Positions 1 to 8,561 of a stretch of 41,983 bases of DNA are shown here, piece after piece. Both the position numbers and the translations under genes were made by a program. Location of the stretch: positions 1-41,983 of the forward strand of contig JAQBNO010000061.1 in the NCBI GenBank assembly GCA_028288485.1, in the 5' to 3' direction. Under the pieces are notes generated by a model. It made no database searches and was not told the DNA's origin. It saw only the letters and a program-made list of their open reading frames with translations. The stretch's first letter is position 1, and every line of letters begins with the position of its first letter. The stretch comes from Segetibacter sp. (GTDB taxonomy: Bacteria > Bacteroidota > Bacteroidia > Chitinophagales > Chitinophagaceae).

Positions 1-20
1 TAAATACTAAATTATAAACC

Positions 21-362
21 TTACGCTACAAGATCTTCAACGAACTGATTAACTTCAGCTACTCTATCGTAATTGATGGCGTAGTAGATAAACTTACCAT
101 CACGTTGAGTGATTACAATCCCTGCACGGCGAAGAATCGCCAGGTGTTGAGAAGCTACTGATTGTTCTAAACGCAATTTTACATAGATCTCTGTCACAGT
201 CATCCTTTCACTTTCATCCAACAATTTGATCATCTGTTGGCGTAGCTTGTGGTTCATTGCGCGCAACACTAATGCGGCCTTTTTCAAATGTAGAAAATCC
301 AATTTAATAGAGTTACTGTTCTCTTTGTTAGAGATAGTAATACTCTGAGTTGCTGTTACCAT
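21..362 (-). CDS. ArsR-type winged-helix transcriptional regulator
   Basis: This 113-aa protein has a single winged helix-turn-helix domain at about residues 28-105. The recognition-helix region reads EQSVASQHLAILRRAGIV, followed by a basic wing (RDGKFIYY), the pattern of the ArsR/HTH_20 family. It should be a dimeric DNA-binding repressor or activator in the cytoplasm. The ELCVCDL-type cysteine motif of metal-sensing ArsR members is absent, so I see no basis for predicting a metal ligand. The first 24 residues are a polar tail rich in Ser, Asn and Thr. An ATG start is present. The gene stands alone on the minus strand, with an AT-rich upstream region (363-476) separating it from tsaB. Its target is unknown. 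Confidence 0.85.
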   Translation of the reverse strand: MVTATQSITISNKENSNSIKLDFLHLKKAALVLRAMNHKLRQQMIKLLDESERMTVTEIYVKLRLEQSVASQHLAILRRAGIVITQRDGKFIYYAINYDRVAEVNQFVEDLVA

Positions 363-476
363 AAATAAACATTGGGGGGTTAAGAAAAAATATTCAACCG
401 TAAATATAAAAACGAATTATAATTTTAATTATAAATGAATACTTAAATTTTGGAATGTGGAAAAATACTAAAATTC

Positions 477-1181
477 TTAAGCTTTACCAATCGTATGAAA
501 ATCTTTAAAATAATTTGGTTCAGAATAAGATATATCTGAAAATTTTTTTTGCTGACATGCTTTATCAGCAAGGTTTCCAAGATGTTCGGCGTTATGTTCT
601 ATCTCTAAAAAAACACTGTTTGTATTGCTTTCTATCAGCCTGAACTTCGTGCTCCCACTACCAAAAAACGCAATTTTTTTATTTTTCATATAATTGTTAA
701 AAATACTTTTTTCTAATACAACCGGCGCCGGCGGAAGAACAATTTCCATTTTAAGGTTGTACAAAGCAGTAAAAACTTCCATCCTCCGGGCATCTATCAT
801 TGGGCACAACAACCAGTCTTCATCAATATTTTCAACGTTATCGAGGGCCGCCCACGTCATTACTTCTAACGTATTAACGGTAATAAGCGGTTTTGATAAG
901 GCATAACATAACCCTTTAGCAGTTGCCATTCCTACTCTTAAGCCAGTATAACTTCCCGGGCCTGATGTAACAGCAAAAGCATCGATGTCCTTTAGACAGA
1001 ATCCTGCATCTTTCAGTACTGCTGCAATGGCTGTATGAACAAACGAAGCATGTTCTCTTTGTTGCCCGTTTTGCCGGTAACCTACCGACTGTCCGTTCAC
1101 GCTCACGCACACTGACGCTATTTCAGTGGCTGTATCAATGTTTAATAGTAAAGGCAAATTCCTGTTTTCTTTATTAGACAA
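477..1181 (-). CDS. tsaB: tRNA threonylcarbamoyladenosine biosynthesis protein TsaB
   Basis: TsaB is the inactive ASKHA-fold partner of TsaD in synthesis of N6-threonylcarbamoyladenosine at position 37 of ANN-decoding tRNAs. The N-terminal NIDTATEIASVCV strand and the family signature SGPGSYTGLRVG (residues 73-84) are clear, and 234 aa is the usual length. There is no in-frame ATG near the N-terminus. The start is placed at a TTG (1181), which gives MSNKENRN before the conserved core; another TTG eight codons later would start the protein almost at the conserved LLLNID. It is a single gene on the minus strand with no tsaD or tsaE nearby. Confidence 0.93.
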   Translation of the reverse strand: MSNKENRNLPLLLNIDTATEIASVCVSVNGQSVGYRQNGQQREHASFVHTAIAAVLKDAGFCLKDIDAFAVTSGPGSYTGLRVGMATAKGLCYALSKPLITVNTLEVMTWAALDNVENIDEDWLLCPMIDARRMEVFTALYNLKMEIVLPPAPVVLEKSIFNNYMKNKKIAFFGSGSTKFRLIESNTNSVFLEIEHNAEHLGNLADKACQQKKFSDISYSEPNYFKDFHTIGKA

Positions 1182-1300
1182 AGACTGCGAGAGTATAAAC
1201 GTGCATTTCTTATAATATGTTTTATAACTGGCAGCTTTTTTTAATTTATTTTTTGTTAAAGGGGAGTTGAAACGTTCTTACCTGCTTCCCAGGCGGTTTC

Positions 1301-1675
1301 TTAAATAATGACCGGAGTAAACTTCCAGTGTAATTCATTTAAAACTTTAGTGACCTCTTCCAGGTTGTGCTGAAATAGGTGAACGGTTATTGTTTCCTGG
1401 AATAGAAAGCCGGGCCACCCGGTGATGCTGGCACCGTTCGGCGGAAGTTGTTCCAAACTTATTGCAGATGCTTTTACAAAAAACGGGGCATCTGTTTTCG
1501 CTGCCATTGTAAGATCCCTTAACAGTGCTTCCTTATCGTGTAAGTAGAAGTAACCAGCTGCACCTGGTTTAGCTTCAGCAAGAGTGGTTACAAACTGAAC
1601 GGTTACGCCTGCCGGTATTTCTTTGTCCTGGAATTCTTTTTGATCTTCTCCACCTGCAATAACAACAATTTGCAT
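1301..1675 (-). CDS. hypothetical protein, possible relict Rossmann-like domain
   Basis: This 124-aa cytoplasmic protein has no signal peptide or membrane segment. I do not recognise a named family with confidence. The start MQIVVIAGG (ATG at 1673-1675) looks like the first strand and glycine turn of a Rossmann fold. The segment ITGWPGFLFQETITV recalls the linker that follows the N-terminal domain in some Bacteroidota 3-hydroxyacyl-CoA dehydrogenase-like proteins, but the catalytic and C-terminal dimerisation parts are absent. The reading frame continues 7 codons upstream to a TTG, but the ATG is the better start. It is transcribed divergently from ridA with 75 bp between the start codons. 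Confidence 0.6.
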   Translation of the reverse strand: MQIVVIAGGEDQKEFQDKEIPAGVTVQFVTTLAEAKPGAAGYFYLHDKEALLRDLTMAAKTDAPFFVKASAISLEQLPPNGASITGWPGFLFQETITVHLFQHNLEEVTKVLNELHWKFTPVII

Positions 1676-1750
1676 GAGATGTAAATTTGGCCACAAAATT
1701 AAGTTTGTTAGTTGAAGGAAAATGATTGAATTTTATTTGAAAGCATTTAT

Positions 1751-2131
1751 ATGGATAAAAGAGTAATACAAACTTCAAAAGCACCAGCACCAATAGGACC
1801 GTATAGCCAGGCAATTGTTAGTAATAATATGTTATTCATTAGCGGACAGATTCCAGTTAACCCTGCAACCAATGAACTGGTTAGCGGAGATGTTGCTGTA
1901 GAAACTCACCAGGTAATGAGGAACCTGCATGAAATACTCGAAGAAGCAGGCATCAACTTTAATCATGTACTTAAGTCAACCATTTTTTTAAGCGATATGA
2001 GCCTTTTTGCAGCAGTTAATGAAGTTTACGGTTCTTATTTTGCCGCTGACTACCCGGCAAGAGAAACGGTAGCTGTAAAAGGATTACCTAAAAGTGTAAA
2101 TGTGGAAATAAGTATGATTGCGACGATGTAA
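1751..2131 (+). CDS. ridA: RidA family enamine/imine deaminase
   Basis: RidA hydrolyses reactive 2-aminoacrylate and related enamines released by PLP enzymes, protecting them from damage. The 126-aa length, the N-terminal KAPAPIGPYSQAI, the SGQIP loop (31-35) and the YPARETVAV block with the substrate-binding Arg104, plus Glu119 near the C-terminus, are all as expected for the active RidA subgroup. An ATG start lies directly after an AT-rich leader. It is monocistronic, diverging from the unknown gene at 1301 and converging on murA. Confidence 0.95.
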   Translation: MDKRVIQTSKAPAPIGPYSQAIVSNNMLFISGQIPVNPATNELVSGDVAVETHQVMRNLHEILEEAGINFNHVLKSTIFLSDMSLFAAVNEVYGSYFAADYPARETVAVKGLPKSVNVEISMIATM

Positions 2132-2420
2132 ACAAGTTGACGGATGAAAGCTAACGGTTGACGGATTCGGAAGAATAGAATTTAAATATTGATCCTATTC
2201 AGGGTGTTCCATTCCCGGGAGCAGCAGCGGTACTTTTATCATCTTCGTTCCGCGAACGGACCGGTAGTGTCACTGGCTTTTAATGTCAGCTATTCTATTC
2301 GCCTCTTCTGATTCCTCCCGGCCATTTGGTGTTACTGCCAGCTGTATTTAACAGAGCCTCGATATAAGTAGCTGGCTTAATGATGAACATTCAACCAGTT
2401 ACTTATAACAGCGTAATATT
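2132..2420. other. gene-free gap between convergent ridA and murA
   Basis: No convincing reading frame is present in this 289-bp gap. It holds a weak hairpin (GCCAGCT at 2337-2343 pairing with AGCTGGC at 2370-2376), a short palindromic stretch around 2246-2262 (CGTTCCGCGAACG) and CCGGTAGTGTCACTGGC near 2260-2276. The last of these faintly resembles the GTGTCAC core of the dispersed repeat described for this window, but I do not count it as a copy. Confidence 0.4.
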
Positions 2421-3728
2421 TTAATTAATCCGCCTGATATTAGCTCCTAAAGCCTGCAAACGCTTATCGATGTATTGGTATCCCCTGTCGATTTGTTCGA
2501 TATTTTGAATAGTGCTTTTTCCTTCGGCGCTTAACGCTGCAATTAACAATGCAACGCCTGCACGAATATCCGGGCTACTCATTGTAATTCCATGAAGGTT
2601 TCTTTTTCTTGCGAGACCAATAACTGTAGCACGGTGAGGATCGCATAAAATAATCTGTGCGCCCATTTCCATCACTTTGTCTACAAAAAATAACCTGCTT
2701 TCGAACATCTTCTGGTGAATAAGAACACTGCCTTCGGCTTGTGTGGCTACAACCAACACGATGCTCAACAAATCGGGTGTAAAACCAGGCCATGGATGAT
2801 CGTAAATAGTTAAAACAGATCCGTCGAGGAAGGTTTGAATTTCATACTTTTCCTGCGAAGGAATGTAGATGTCATCTCCCCGAAATTCCATTTTGATGCC
2901 GAGTTGCGCAAACTTTTCAGGGATGACTCCCAGGTGGGCAATGCCTGCATTTTTAATGGTTATTTCGCTTTGCGTCATTGCTGCAAGGCCAATAAAACTT
3001 CCCACTTCGATCATATCGGGTAACATGGCATGTTCTGTTCCTCCCAACTTTTCCACGCCTTCTATAGTTAGCAGGTTACTGCCTACCCCCCCGATCTTTG
3101 CACCCATGCGGTTTAGCATTTTGCACAACTGTTGAAGGTAAGGCTCGCAAGCTGCGTTATATATAACAGTAGTTCCTTCGGCCATTACTGCAGCCATTAA
3201 AATGTTTGCAGTACCGGTAACTGAAGGTTCATCTAATAGTAAAGAAGCTCCTTTTAACCCCGAGGTAGAAAGCTGGAAATAATGCTGCTGTTCGTCGAAG
3301 TGAAATGCAGCTCCAAGTTTTTGAAGGCCTATTATATGCGTATCTAACTTCCGACGGCCTATTTTATCGCCACCGGGTTTGGGGATATATGCTTTCTGAA
3401 AACGGGCAAGAAGAGGGCCGGCAAGCATTACAGAGCCGCGAAGTTTCCCGCTTTTAGCCCTAAACTCCTCCGAACCCAAATGATCAACGTTCACATCATC
3501 AGCCTGGAATATACAGGTATCGCGCGACTGCCTGTCAATTTTAACACCCATTTCCTGCAGCAATTCTATCTGCAGGTTTACATCTACGATGTCGGGAATG
3601 TTGGTTATAGTAACTTTTTCGGCCGTAAGTAATACGGCCGAAATAATTTGAAGTGCTTCATTCTTGGCGCCCTGGGCAGTAATTTCGCCGCTAAGTTTAT
3701 TGCCGCCTACCACCTGGAAACTGCTCAC
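2421..3728 (-). CDS. murA: UDP-N-acetylglucosamine 1-carboxyvinyltransferase MurA
   Basis: MurA transfers the enolpyruvyl group from PEP to UDP-GlcNAc, the first committed step of peptidoglycan synthesis in the cytoplasm. At 435 aa it is full length. The KNEAL motif (22-26), the RGSVMLAGPLLARF segment and the PGGDKIGRR loop (118-126) fit the EPSP synthase-like fold. The usual catalytic-loop cysteine that fosfomycin alkylates is Asp121 here, a replacement known to give intrinsic fosfomycin insensitivity in other bacteria. The start is GTG, and its first base is the last base of the upstream TAG stop (TAGTG), so translation is probably coupled to the DUF4290 gene. Confidence 0.96.
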   Translation of the reverse strand: MSSFQVVGGNKLSGEITAQGAKNEALQIISAVLLTAEKVTITNIPDIVDVNLQIELLQEMGVKIDRQSRDTCIFQADDVNVDHLGSEEFRAKSGKLRGSVMLAGPLLARFQKAYIPKPGGDKIGRRKLDTHIIGLQKLGAAFHFDEQQHYFQLSTSGLKGASLLLDEPSVTGTANILMAAVMAEGTTVIYNAACEPYLQQLCKMLNRMGAKIGGVGSNLLTIEGVEKLGGTEHAMLPDMIEVGSFIGLAAMTQSEITIKNAGIAHLGVIPEKFAQLGIKMEFRGDDIYIPSQEKYEIQTFLDGSVLTIYDHPWPGFTPDLLSIVLVVATQAEGSVLIHQKMFESRLFFVDKVMEMGAQIILCDPHRATVIGLARKRNLHGITMSSPDIRAGVALLIAALSAEGKSTIQNIEQIDRGYQYIDKRLQALGANIRRIN

Positions 3729-4537
3729 TAATAACGTTTTTTATTGCCCCCGAATTTGTTGTTGTTCCTGTTATCGCGTCCCTGGCCGCTGCCATTCTGG
3801 GCATTGCGGTTATCACGTCCCTGCCCACTGCCCCCGGGTCTGTTATCACGGCTTCCACTTCCCTCGCGGCCTGCTGCACCCTGTCCATCGCGGTTGTTAC
3901 GTTGAAACTGCCCGCCACCGCTATTATTGCGTTTAAAGCCACCACCACCAAAACTGCCGCCACCGCCGCGGTTGTTGTTTTCTCTGCCTTCCTGCACCCG
4001 GTAATGTTTCACATAAGGTGTGCTGTCGAATTCGAGTTGGCCATTGGTAATAATGTTCAATTCAGCCCGAATGCCGTCATCGTGAACCAATTCTTTATGC
4101 CAGTTGCTGTAAGCAAGCTTCATATAATACGCAATTGAATTTGCAAAGCCTACACGCTTTTCAGGGTTTTCTTCTTTCAGCGCTTTATCAATTACAATTT
4201 CGAGGTTCTTGCCTAAGTGTGAGTATCTCGGCTTCCGTTTGGGGTAAGGAAGCGGGTCAGGCTTCTGTTTGTATGTTTCTTTGGTAGGTATCGGGTAAGG
4301 GCAATCAACATCGAGCTTAAAATCGCTCACAAAAAACAAATGATCCCAGAGCAAATGCCGGAAGTCTTCCACGTTTTTCAAATGAGGGTTTAAGGTACCC
4401 ATCAGTTCAATCACCACCTGTGCCTGTTGCTGGCGCTTCTGGCGGTCTTCAATTGTCAGCACATATTCCACCATTCGCTGAATATGCCTTCCATATTCTT
4501 TCATCGTCAAATGGTTTCGCTGAGTATTATATTCCAT
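3728..4537 (-). CDS. DUF4290 family protein with disordered Gly/Asn/Arg tail
   Basis: This 269-aa protein has a folded N-terminal domain (about 1-185), with MEYNTQRNHLTMKEYGR and HLLWDHLFFVSDF as recognisable DUF4290 segments. It continues into a low-complexity tail of about 85 residues made of Gly, Asn, Arg, Ser and Gln. The tail contains GSGQGRDNRN twice and several RNN/RDNR units, resembling RGG-type RNA-binding tails of eukaryotic and bacterial proteins. The function of DUF4290 is unknown. It is restricted to Bacteroidota and is linked here to murA by a one-base stop/start overlap, which points to co-expression with peptidoglycan synthesis. A role for the tail in nucleic-acid binding is inference. 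Confidence 0.85.
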   Translation of the reverse strand: MEYNTQRNHLTMKEYGRHIQRMVEYVLTIEDRQKRQQQAQVVIELMGTLNPHLKNVEDFRHLLWDHLFFVSDFKLDVDCPYPIPTKETYKQKPDPLPYPKRKPRYSHLGKNLEIVIDKALKEENPEKRVGFANSIAYYMKLAYSNWHKELVHDDGIRAELNIITNGQLEFDSTPYVKHYRVQEGRENNNRGGGGSFGGGGFKRNNSGGGQFQRNNRDGQGAAGREGSGSRDNRPGGSGQGRDNRNAQNGSGQGRDNRNNNKFGGNKKRY

Positions 4538-4625
4538 GTAATATTATTAATGAGCAAATGTAATAAAGCTTTTTGTAAGGATAAGAATATTATGAACTTA
4601 GCAACATTGGTACTATTAAGCTTTC

Positions 4626-4645
4626 GTTGCGTCGCACTCTTTTAC
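4626..4645 (+). repeat. dispersed intergenic box, copy a
   Basis: The sequence GTTGCGTCGCACTCTTTTAC differs by one base from the consensus GTTGCGTCGCACTCTTGTAC. I cannot see a clear CCGGC box 21-25 nt upstream (TTAGCAAC lies there), so this copy looks decayed on that side. Confidence 0.75.
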
Positions 4646-4763
4646 TTTCGTGTTGTTACTCAACAACCCACGTTTTATAGAGATAAAAATGATACCATCT
4701 TTTTAAAAGTCACTCATCATTCCCTAATTGTAATTCAATGCGGTTTAGTGAACGTTTGTCGCC

Positions 4764-4826
4764 GTGGGCTTGTCGAAGGGCATACAATTATTCTTTTCGT
4801 AATAAGGCTTCGACAGGCTCAGCCTC
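4764..4826. repeat. inverted REP-like repeat of the CTTCGACAGGCTCAG type
   Basis: Two arms face each other: GGGCTTGTCGAAGGGC near 4766-4781 and AAGGCTTCGACAGGCTCAGCC near 4803-4823. They can form a stem of about 14 pairs with some mismatches around an AT-rich loop. Motifs of this kind are widespread intergenic repeats in many bacteria. A second, tandem version is at 38790-38829. Confidence 0.6.
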
Positions 4827-4957
4827 ACATCATACTGTAGTTTAAGGCAACGACATGGAATTGAAGTTTATCTCAATTAAGTATATATTAGTTGTGGCAC
4901 TGTAGTTCTTTTTTTTAACCTACAATAACTTAGATTTATCCCGTTAACAACGTTAAT

Positions 4958-6736
4958 ATGAAGTATCTATTGTTTATTGCTATTGCAGCCTTGTCTTTTA
5001 CAGCCTGTAAACTTAGCAACACCAACCCCGGAAAAAAAGAAAATAAGGAATTGAATGTTTTATTTGAGAGATACTATGAAGAACGCCTGAAGTTATTTCC
5101 CCTGGAGGCGACAGCAATAGGCGACACTCGTTACAATAATCTTTTGCCAATTGATTTTACTGTTAGTTATCGCGATTCTCTTAAAAGCTTTTTCAAAACT
5201 TATCTTACTTATCTTAATCAATACGATCGTGAAAGCTTAAATGATAAGGATAAGATCAGTTACGATGTGTTTAAAAGAGAGATGCAAATAAACATAGAGG
5301 GCTTCAGCTTTACCGATCATTATATCCCCTTCCAGCAGTTTACCGGCTTACCATTAACAATGGGCCAGTTGGGAAGTGGTGATGGGAACCAGCCTTTTAA
5401 AACCGTCAAAGATTATGACGACTGGTTAGCTCGTGCTTCCCGTTTTTCTATATGGGCCGATAGTGCCATTGTATACTTCAAAAAAGGTATTGCCGCAAAT
5501 TATGTATTGCCAGGAGCTTTGGTAGTAAAAATGATCCCCCAAATGGAAGCAATGGAAGCTAAGGATGATACAGCAAGTTTGTTTTATAGCCCTGTAAAAA
5601 AGTTTCCTGCAAGTTTTTCTGATGCTGATAAAGCCCGCTTGACGGCTGCATTTAAAACTTTAATTCACGACGAACTACTTCCTTCGTACAACAAACTGGG
5701 CGATTTTCTAAAGAATGAATACCTGGGCAAGGCAAGAACGACGTCAGGAATAAGTGCTTTAGAAAATGGAGATAAATATTATAGCTATCAGATCAGGTTA
5801 CAAACAACCACCAATAAAACACCCAACGAGATTTACCAGGTCGGTCTTGCTGAAGTTGCAAGAATTCGGAGGTTACAGGATAGTGTAAAAAATACAGTAG
5901 GTTTCAACGGTGATCTACAGGCTTTTTTTGAATTTATGAAAACAGGCAAACAATTCATGCCTTACAAAACGCCGGAGGAAATACTGTCGGCGTTTGAGGA
6001 AATTCACAAAAAGATGGAACCGAACCTTGAAAGAATGTTCCGTCATACACCGAAAACACCTTTTGAAATCAGGCAAACCGAAGCATATCGCGCCGCAAGT
6101 GCAAGTGCAGAATACAACCAGGGCTCGCCGGATGGATCCCGTCCCGGGATTTTTTATGTTCCCATATTAAACCCGTCCCAGTTCAATTCTACCAGCGGAA
6201 TGGAAAGTTTGTTTTTGCACGAAGCAATTCCGGGTCATCATTACCAAATATCTCTACAGCAGGAAGACTCAACTTTACCAAAGTTTCGACGGTTTGGTGG
6301 AAATAATGCTTACATAGAAGGCTGGGCATTGTATTGCGAGTCGTTGGGTAAAGAGTTGGGTTTATATACAGATCCGTATCAATATATGGCGGCTTTAGGC
6401 GATGAAATACATCGGGCAATACGTTTGGTGGTTGATGTTGCTTTGCATACAAAAGGCATGACCCGCGAAGATGCTATAAAATACATGATGGCGAATGAAG
6501 CTGCAAGCGAACAATATGCCACAATGGAAATTGAAAGATACATGGCTATTCCAGGGCAGGCATTAGGATACAAAATCGGTGCTTTAAAAATTGGGGAACT
6601 AAGAAATAAGTATGAAAGAAAACCGGGTACTACATTTAACCTTGCAAATTTTCACGACAACATTCTCAAGGATGGAGCACTGCCTTTAGATGTATTAGAA
6701 ATGAAGATGGATGAGTGGGCGAAGCGGCAGAAGTAA
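4958..6736 (+). CDS. DUF885 family putative metallopeptidase lipoprotein
   Basis: This 592-aa protein has a lipoprotein signal peptide (hydrophobic 3-14, lipobox LSFTAC, lipidated Cys17), so it is anchored in the cell envelope facing the periplasm or surface. The DUF885 domain spans most of the remainder. The conserved zinc-binding helix HEAIPGHH starts at His421, followed by NAYIEGWALYCESLG, which supplies the further acidic ligand, and a C-terminal PGQALGYKIG motif. The family is related in fold to the M32/M3 gluzincins and is thought to be peptidase-like; the substrate is not known. The start is an ATG directly before the signal peptide. It is monocistronic and is followed by repeat copy b. 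Confidence 0.9.
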   Translation: MKYLLFIAIAALSFTACKLSNTNPGKKENKELNVLFERYYEERLKLFPLEATAIGDTRYNNLLPIDFTVSYRDSLKSFFKTYLTYLNQYDRESLNDKDKISYDVFKREMQINIEGFSFTDHYIPFQQFTGLPLTMGQLGSGDGNQPFKTVKDYDDWLARASRFSIWADSAIVYFKKGIAANYVLPGALVVKMIPQMEAMEAKDDTASLFYSPVKKFPASFSDADKARLTAAFKTLIHDELLPSYNKLGDFLKNEYLGKARTTSGISALENGDKYYSYQIRLQTTTNKTPNEIYQVGLAEVARIRRLQDSVKNTVGFNGDLQAFFEFMKTGKQFMPYKTPEEILSAFEEIHKKMEPNLERMFRHTPKTPFEIRQTEAYRAASASAEYNQGSPDGSRPGIFYVPILNPSQFNSTSGMESLFLHEAIPGHHYQISLQQEDSTLPKFRRFGGNNAYIEGWALYCESLGKELGLYTDPYQYMAALGDEIHRAIRLVVDVALHTKGMTREDAIKYMMANEAASEQYATMEIERYMAIPGQALGYKIGALKIGELRNKYERKPGTTFNLANFHDNILKDGALPLDVLEMKMDEWAKRQK

Positions 6737-6797
6737 GTAAGCCTCAGTCGCACAGTAAGCACTTTTTCGGTTTTAATTGATGAATAACGGTCAAAAG

Positions 6798-6856
6798 GTT
6801 GCAGTGTGCGACGCAACAAAAGCACAAAAACGATTTGATGGCGGCAACATGAAAAT
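6798..6856 (-). repeat. dispersed bipartite intergenic element, copy b
   Basis: Read on the minus strand, box A is TTTTCATGTTGCCGCC (6841-6856 region), then comes a 22-nt spacer, then box B GTTGCGTCGCACACTGCAAC (6798-6817). Box B is identical over 20 bases to copy i at 32856. In this subtype the box ends GTTGC and GCAAC can pair with each other. It lies between DUF885 and the glycosyltransferase. Confidence 0.75.
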
Positions 6857-6932
6857 TTCTTTACAAATTTCAGGGAGGTGAATTGTATTGGAAATAATAA
6901 AAGAATTTACAATCACTCCTACCTTTGACCGT

Positions 6933-8060
6933 ATGAGGATTGCAGTTGATACAAGGTTTTTGCAGCAGGAAGATTTGGGTGCTCACAAAGGTTTTTCAGG
7001 GGAAGTATTCGCAAGCCTTGCTGAAAAACATCCGGAAGAACAGTTTTTCTTCTTGTTGGATCGACGCGTTAACGGTTCTCTTAAACTTCCACCCAATGTT
7101 TCTCTAATTATAATTACCCCGGGAGCAACAGGTTTTTTACGCCAACGATGGTGGTTTGATATTAAAGTTCCTTCTGCGTTAAAAAACTGCAAGGCAGACG
7201 TTTTTGTATGTCCAAATAGTGCCTGCAGTTTAACAACATCGGTCCCGCAAGTGTTAATCATTCAGGAACTCCTGGTTCCCGCGGCTTCCAAATCTTTTTC
7301 TAAACTCTTTACCTACTTCCATTATGAATTTCTTTCCCGGTTGTTGAGAAAGGCAAAGAAAGTAGCTACACTTTCAACTTTCGTTAAAAAAAGACTTGCA
7401 GATAAGTACAAAATTGCCGCTGAAAAAATTGAAGTTATCAGCAGCGCCGGTAATAGTTTATGTACTGCTTTAGATTGGCAGGAGAGAGAGCAAATGAAAG
7501 AACTGTACGCCGCAGGTTGCGAATATTTTGTTTTTCCTGTAGCACCTTACAATAGAAAAAGCATGGTAGGTGTATTGAAAGCTTTTTCAATTTTCAAAAA
7601 GTGGCAGAAAACAAATATGAAACTGGTAATTGTTGGAGCTGTACCGGCTGGTGTTAAGGAGGAAGGTGAAAATCTTAATAACTATAAATACAGGACTGAA
7701 ATTAATATAACAGGAACTGTATCAGCAGATGAAAGTGCAAAAGTTGTTGCCGGTGCTTATGCTATCGTTTACCCCTCTCATCACGAGCAATTTCCAGCGG
7801 CCGTTGTAGATGCAATGGAGTGCAACGTACCTGTAATTACCTCCAGGACTGGCAGTATTCCTGAAATTGCCGAAGAAGCTGCTTTGTATGTTAGCACTGA
7901 AAATCCACACGAAATGGCCGAGCAGATGAAACGCATTTTCAAAGACGAACAACTTAGAAACAAACTTATACAAGAAGGAAAACAACGGGCCTCACTTTTT
8001 AACTGGGATAAAACCGTTGATCTTCTATGGAACACTATTCGACAGGCTGTTTCCAAATAA
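6933..8060 (+). CDS. family 4 glycosyltransferase
   Basis: This retaining GT4 (GT-B fold) enzyme has 375 aa. The N-terminal domain begins MRIAVDTRFLQ, the usual first strand. The C-terminal domain carries the nucleotide-sugar EX7E region in PSHHEQFPAAVVDAMECNVPVI and SRTGSIPEI. It likely transfers a sugar onto a cytoplasmic-face lipid or polysaccharide intermediate; donor and acceptor cannot be told. I place the start at the ATG 6933. The frame also opens with TTG at 6888, seven bases after GGAGGTG, a strong Shine-Dalgarno-like run that is unusual in this phylum, so a 15-residue longer form is possible. A TACCTTTG box (6920-6927) just upstream of the ATG matches the Bacteroidota -7 consensus. 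Confidence 0.88.
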   Translation: MRIAVDTRFLQQEDLGAHKGFSGEVFASLAEKHPEEQFFFLLDRRVNGSLKLPPNVSLIIITPGATGFLRQRWWFDIKVPSALKNCKADVFVCPNSACSLTTSVPQVLIIQELLVPAASKSFSKLFTYFHYEFLSRLLRKAKKVATLSTFVKKRLADKYKIAAEKIEVISSAGNSLCTALDWQEREQMKELYAAGCEYFVFPVAPYNRKSMVGVLKAFSIFKKWQKTNMKLVIVGAVPAGVKEEGENLNNYKYRTEINITGTVSADESAKVVAGAYAIVYPSHHEQFPAAVVDAMECNVPVITSRTGSIPEIAEEAALYVSTENPHEMAEQMKRIFKDEQLRNKLIQEGKQRASLFNWDKTVDLLWNTIRQAVSK

Positions 8061-8067
8061 TCTCCCT

Positions 8068-8075
8068 TACTTTTG
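8068..8075 (+). promoter_or_regulatory. possible -7 promoter box before gldC
   Basis: TACTTTTG fits the Bacteroidota TAnnTTTG -7 element and lies 68 bp upstream of the gldC start. No good TTG -33 element is at the expected distance, so this is a weak call. Confidence 0.3.
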
Positions 8076-8143
8076 TGGCTTTAGGTACAAAAATTGATTT
8101 TGCTTCTTCAATTTTATACCTTCCATAATTAATTAAGATAGAA

Positions 8144-8494
8144 ATGCAAAACAGCACGATAACAATCGACGTTCAATTAGATCCTGACAAAGTACCACAA
8201 CAGATTTCCTGGCGTGCTTCGGATAGTACTGCAGATATGGCTCAAAAGGCAAAGGCAATGATGATCTCTTTTTGGGATGGAGCTGATAAGTCTGCCCTTC
8301 GAATTGACCTTTGGACGAAAGATATGATGGTAGATGAAATGGCAGACTTCTTTTACCAAACCATCATGACAATGGCCGACACATACGACAGGGCGACCCA
8401 AAATAAGGAGCTTTGTTCGGACATGAAAAATTTTGCGAAAGATTTTTATGCGAAATTCAGAGAGTCTCAGCTGGATACCAATAAGCTGGTGTAA
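8144..8494 (+). CDS. gldC: gliding motility protein GldC
   Basis: GldC is a Bacteroidota protein of about 110-120 aa first defined by Flavobacterium gliding mutants, where it supports motility and type IX secretion without being absolutely required. The 116-aa product contains the typical core of KAMMISFWDGADKSALRIDL followed by a WTKDMMVDEMADFF helix. There is no signal peptide, so it should be cytoplasmic. The gldB gene that often precedes gldC in other genomes is not in this window; a glycosyltransferase lies there instead. It heads a plus-strand run with yqeY and cvpA. Confidence 0.9.
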   Translation: MQNSTITIDVQLDPDKVPQQISWRASDSTADMAQKAKAMMISFWDGADKSALRIDLWTKDMMVDEMADFFYQTIMTMADTYDRATQNKELCSDMKNFAKDFYAKFRESQLDTNKLV

Positions 8495-8561
8495 CGTTCT
8501 TCAATTTTAACGACACTCCCCGAGTAGAACTCCATTTCCTAACATCATTAAATTAAATACC

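Larger units (their letters stand above)
4538..4957. other. 420-bp divergent intergenic region carrying two repeat families
   Basis: This gap lies between the divergent DUF4290 and DUF885 genes. It holds one copy of the 20-nt dispersed box (4626-4645, plus orientation) and an inverted pair of a second repeat type with GGCTTGTCGAAGGGC and GGCTTCGACAGGCTCAGCC (4767-4823). A long open frame crosses the gap, but it runs through the repeats and resembles no family. Confidence 0.6.

Noticed and set aside
320-1181. Similar N-termini of the ArsR-like protein and TsaB (SNKEN plus Asn-rich)
   Set aside because: Only a few residues in unconserved tails; most likely coincidence, with no longer nucleotide similarity.
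4427-4840. 137-codon plus-strand frame across the DUF4290/DUF885 gap
   Set aside because: It overlaps the DUF4290 gene and is built from two repeat families; the protein composition is not gene-like.
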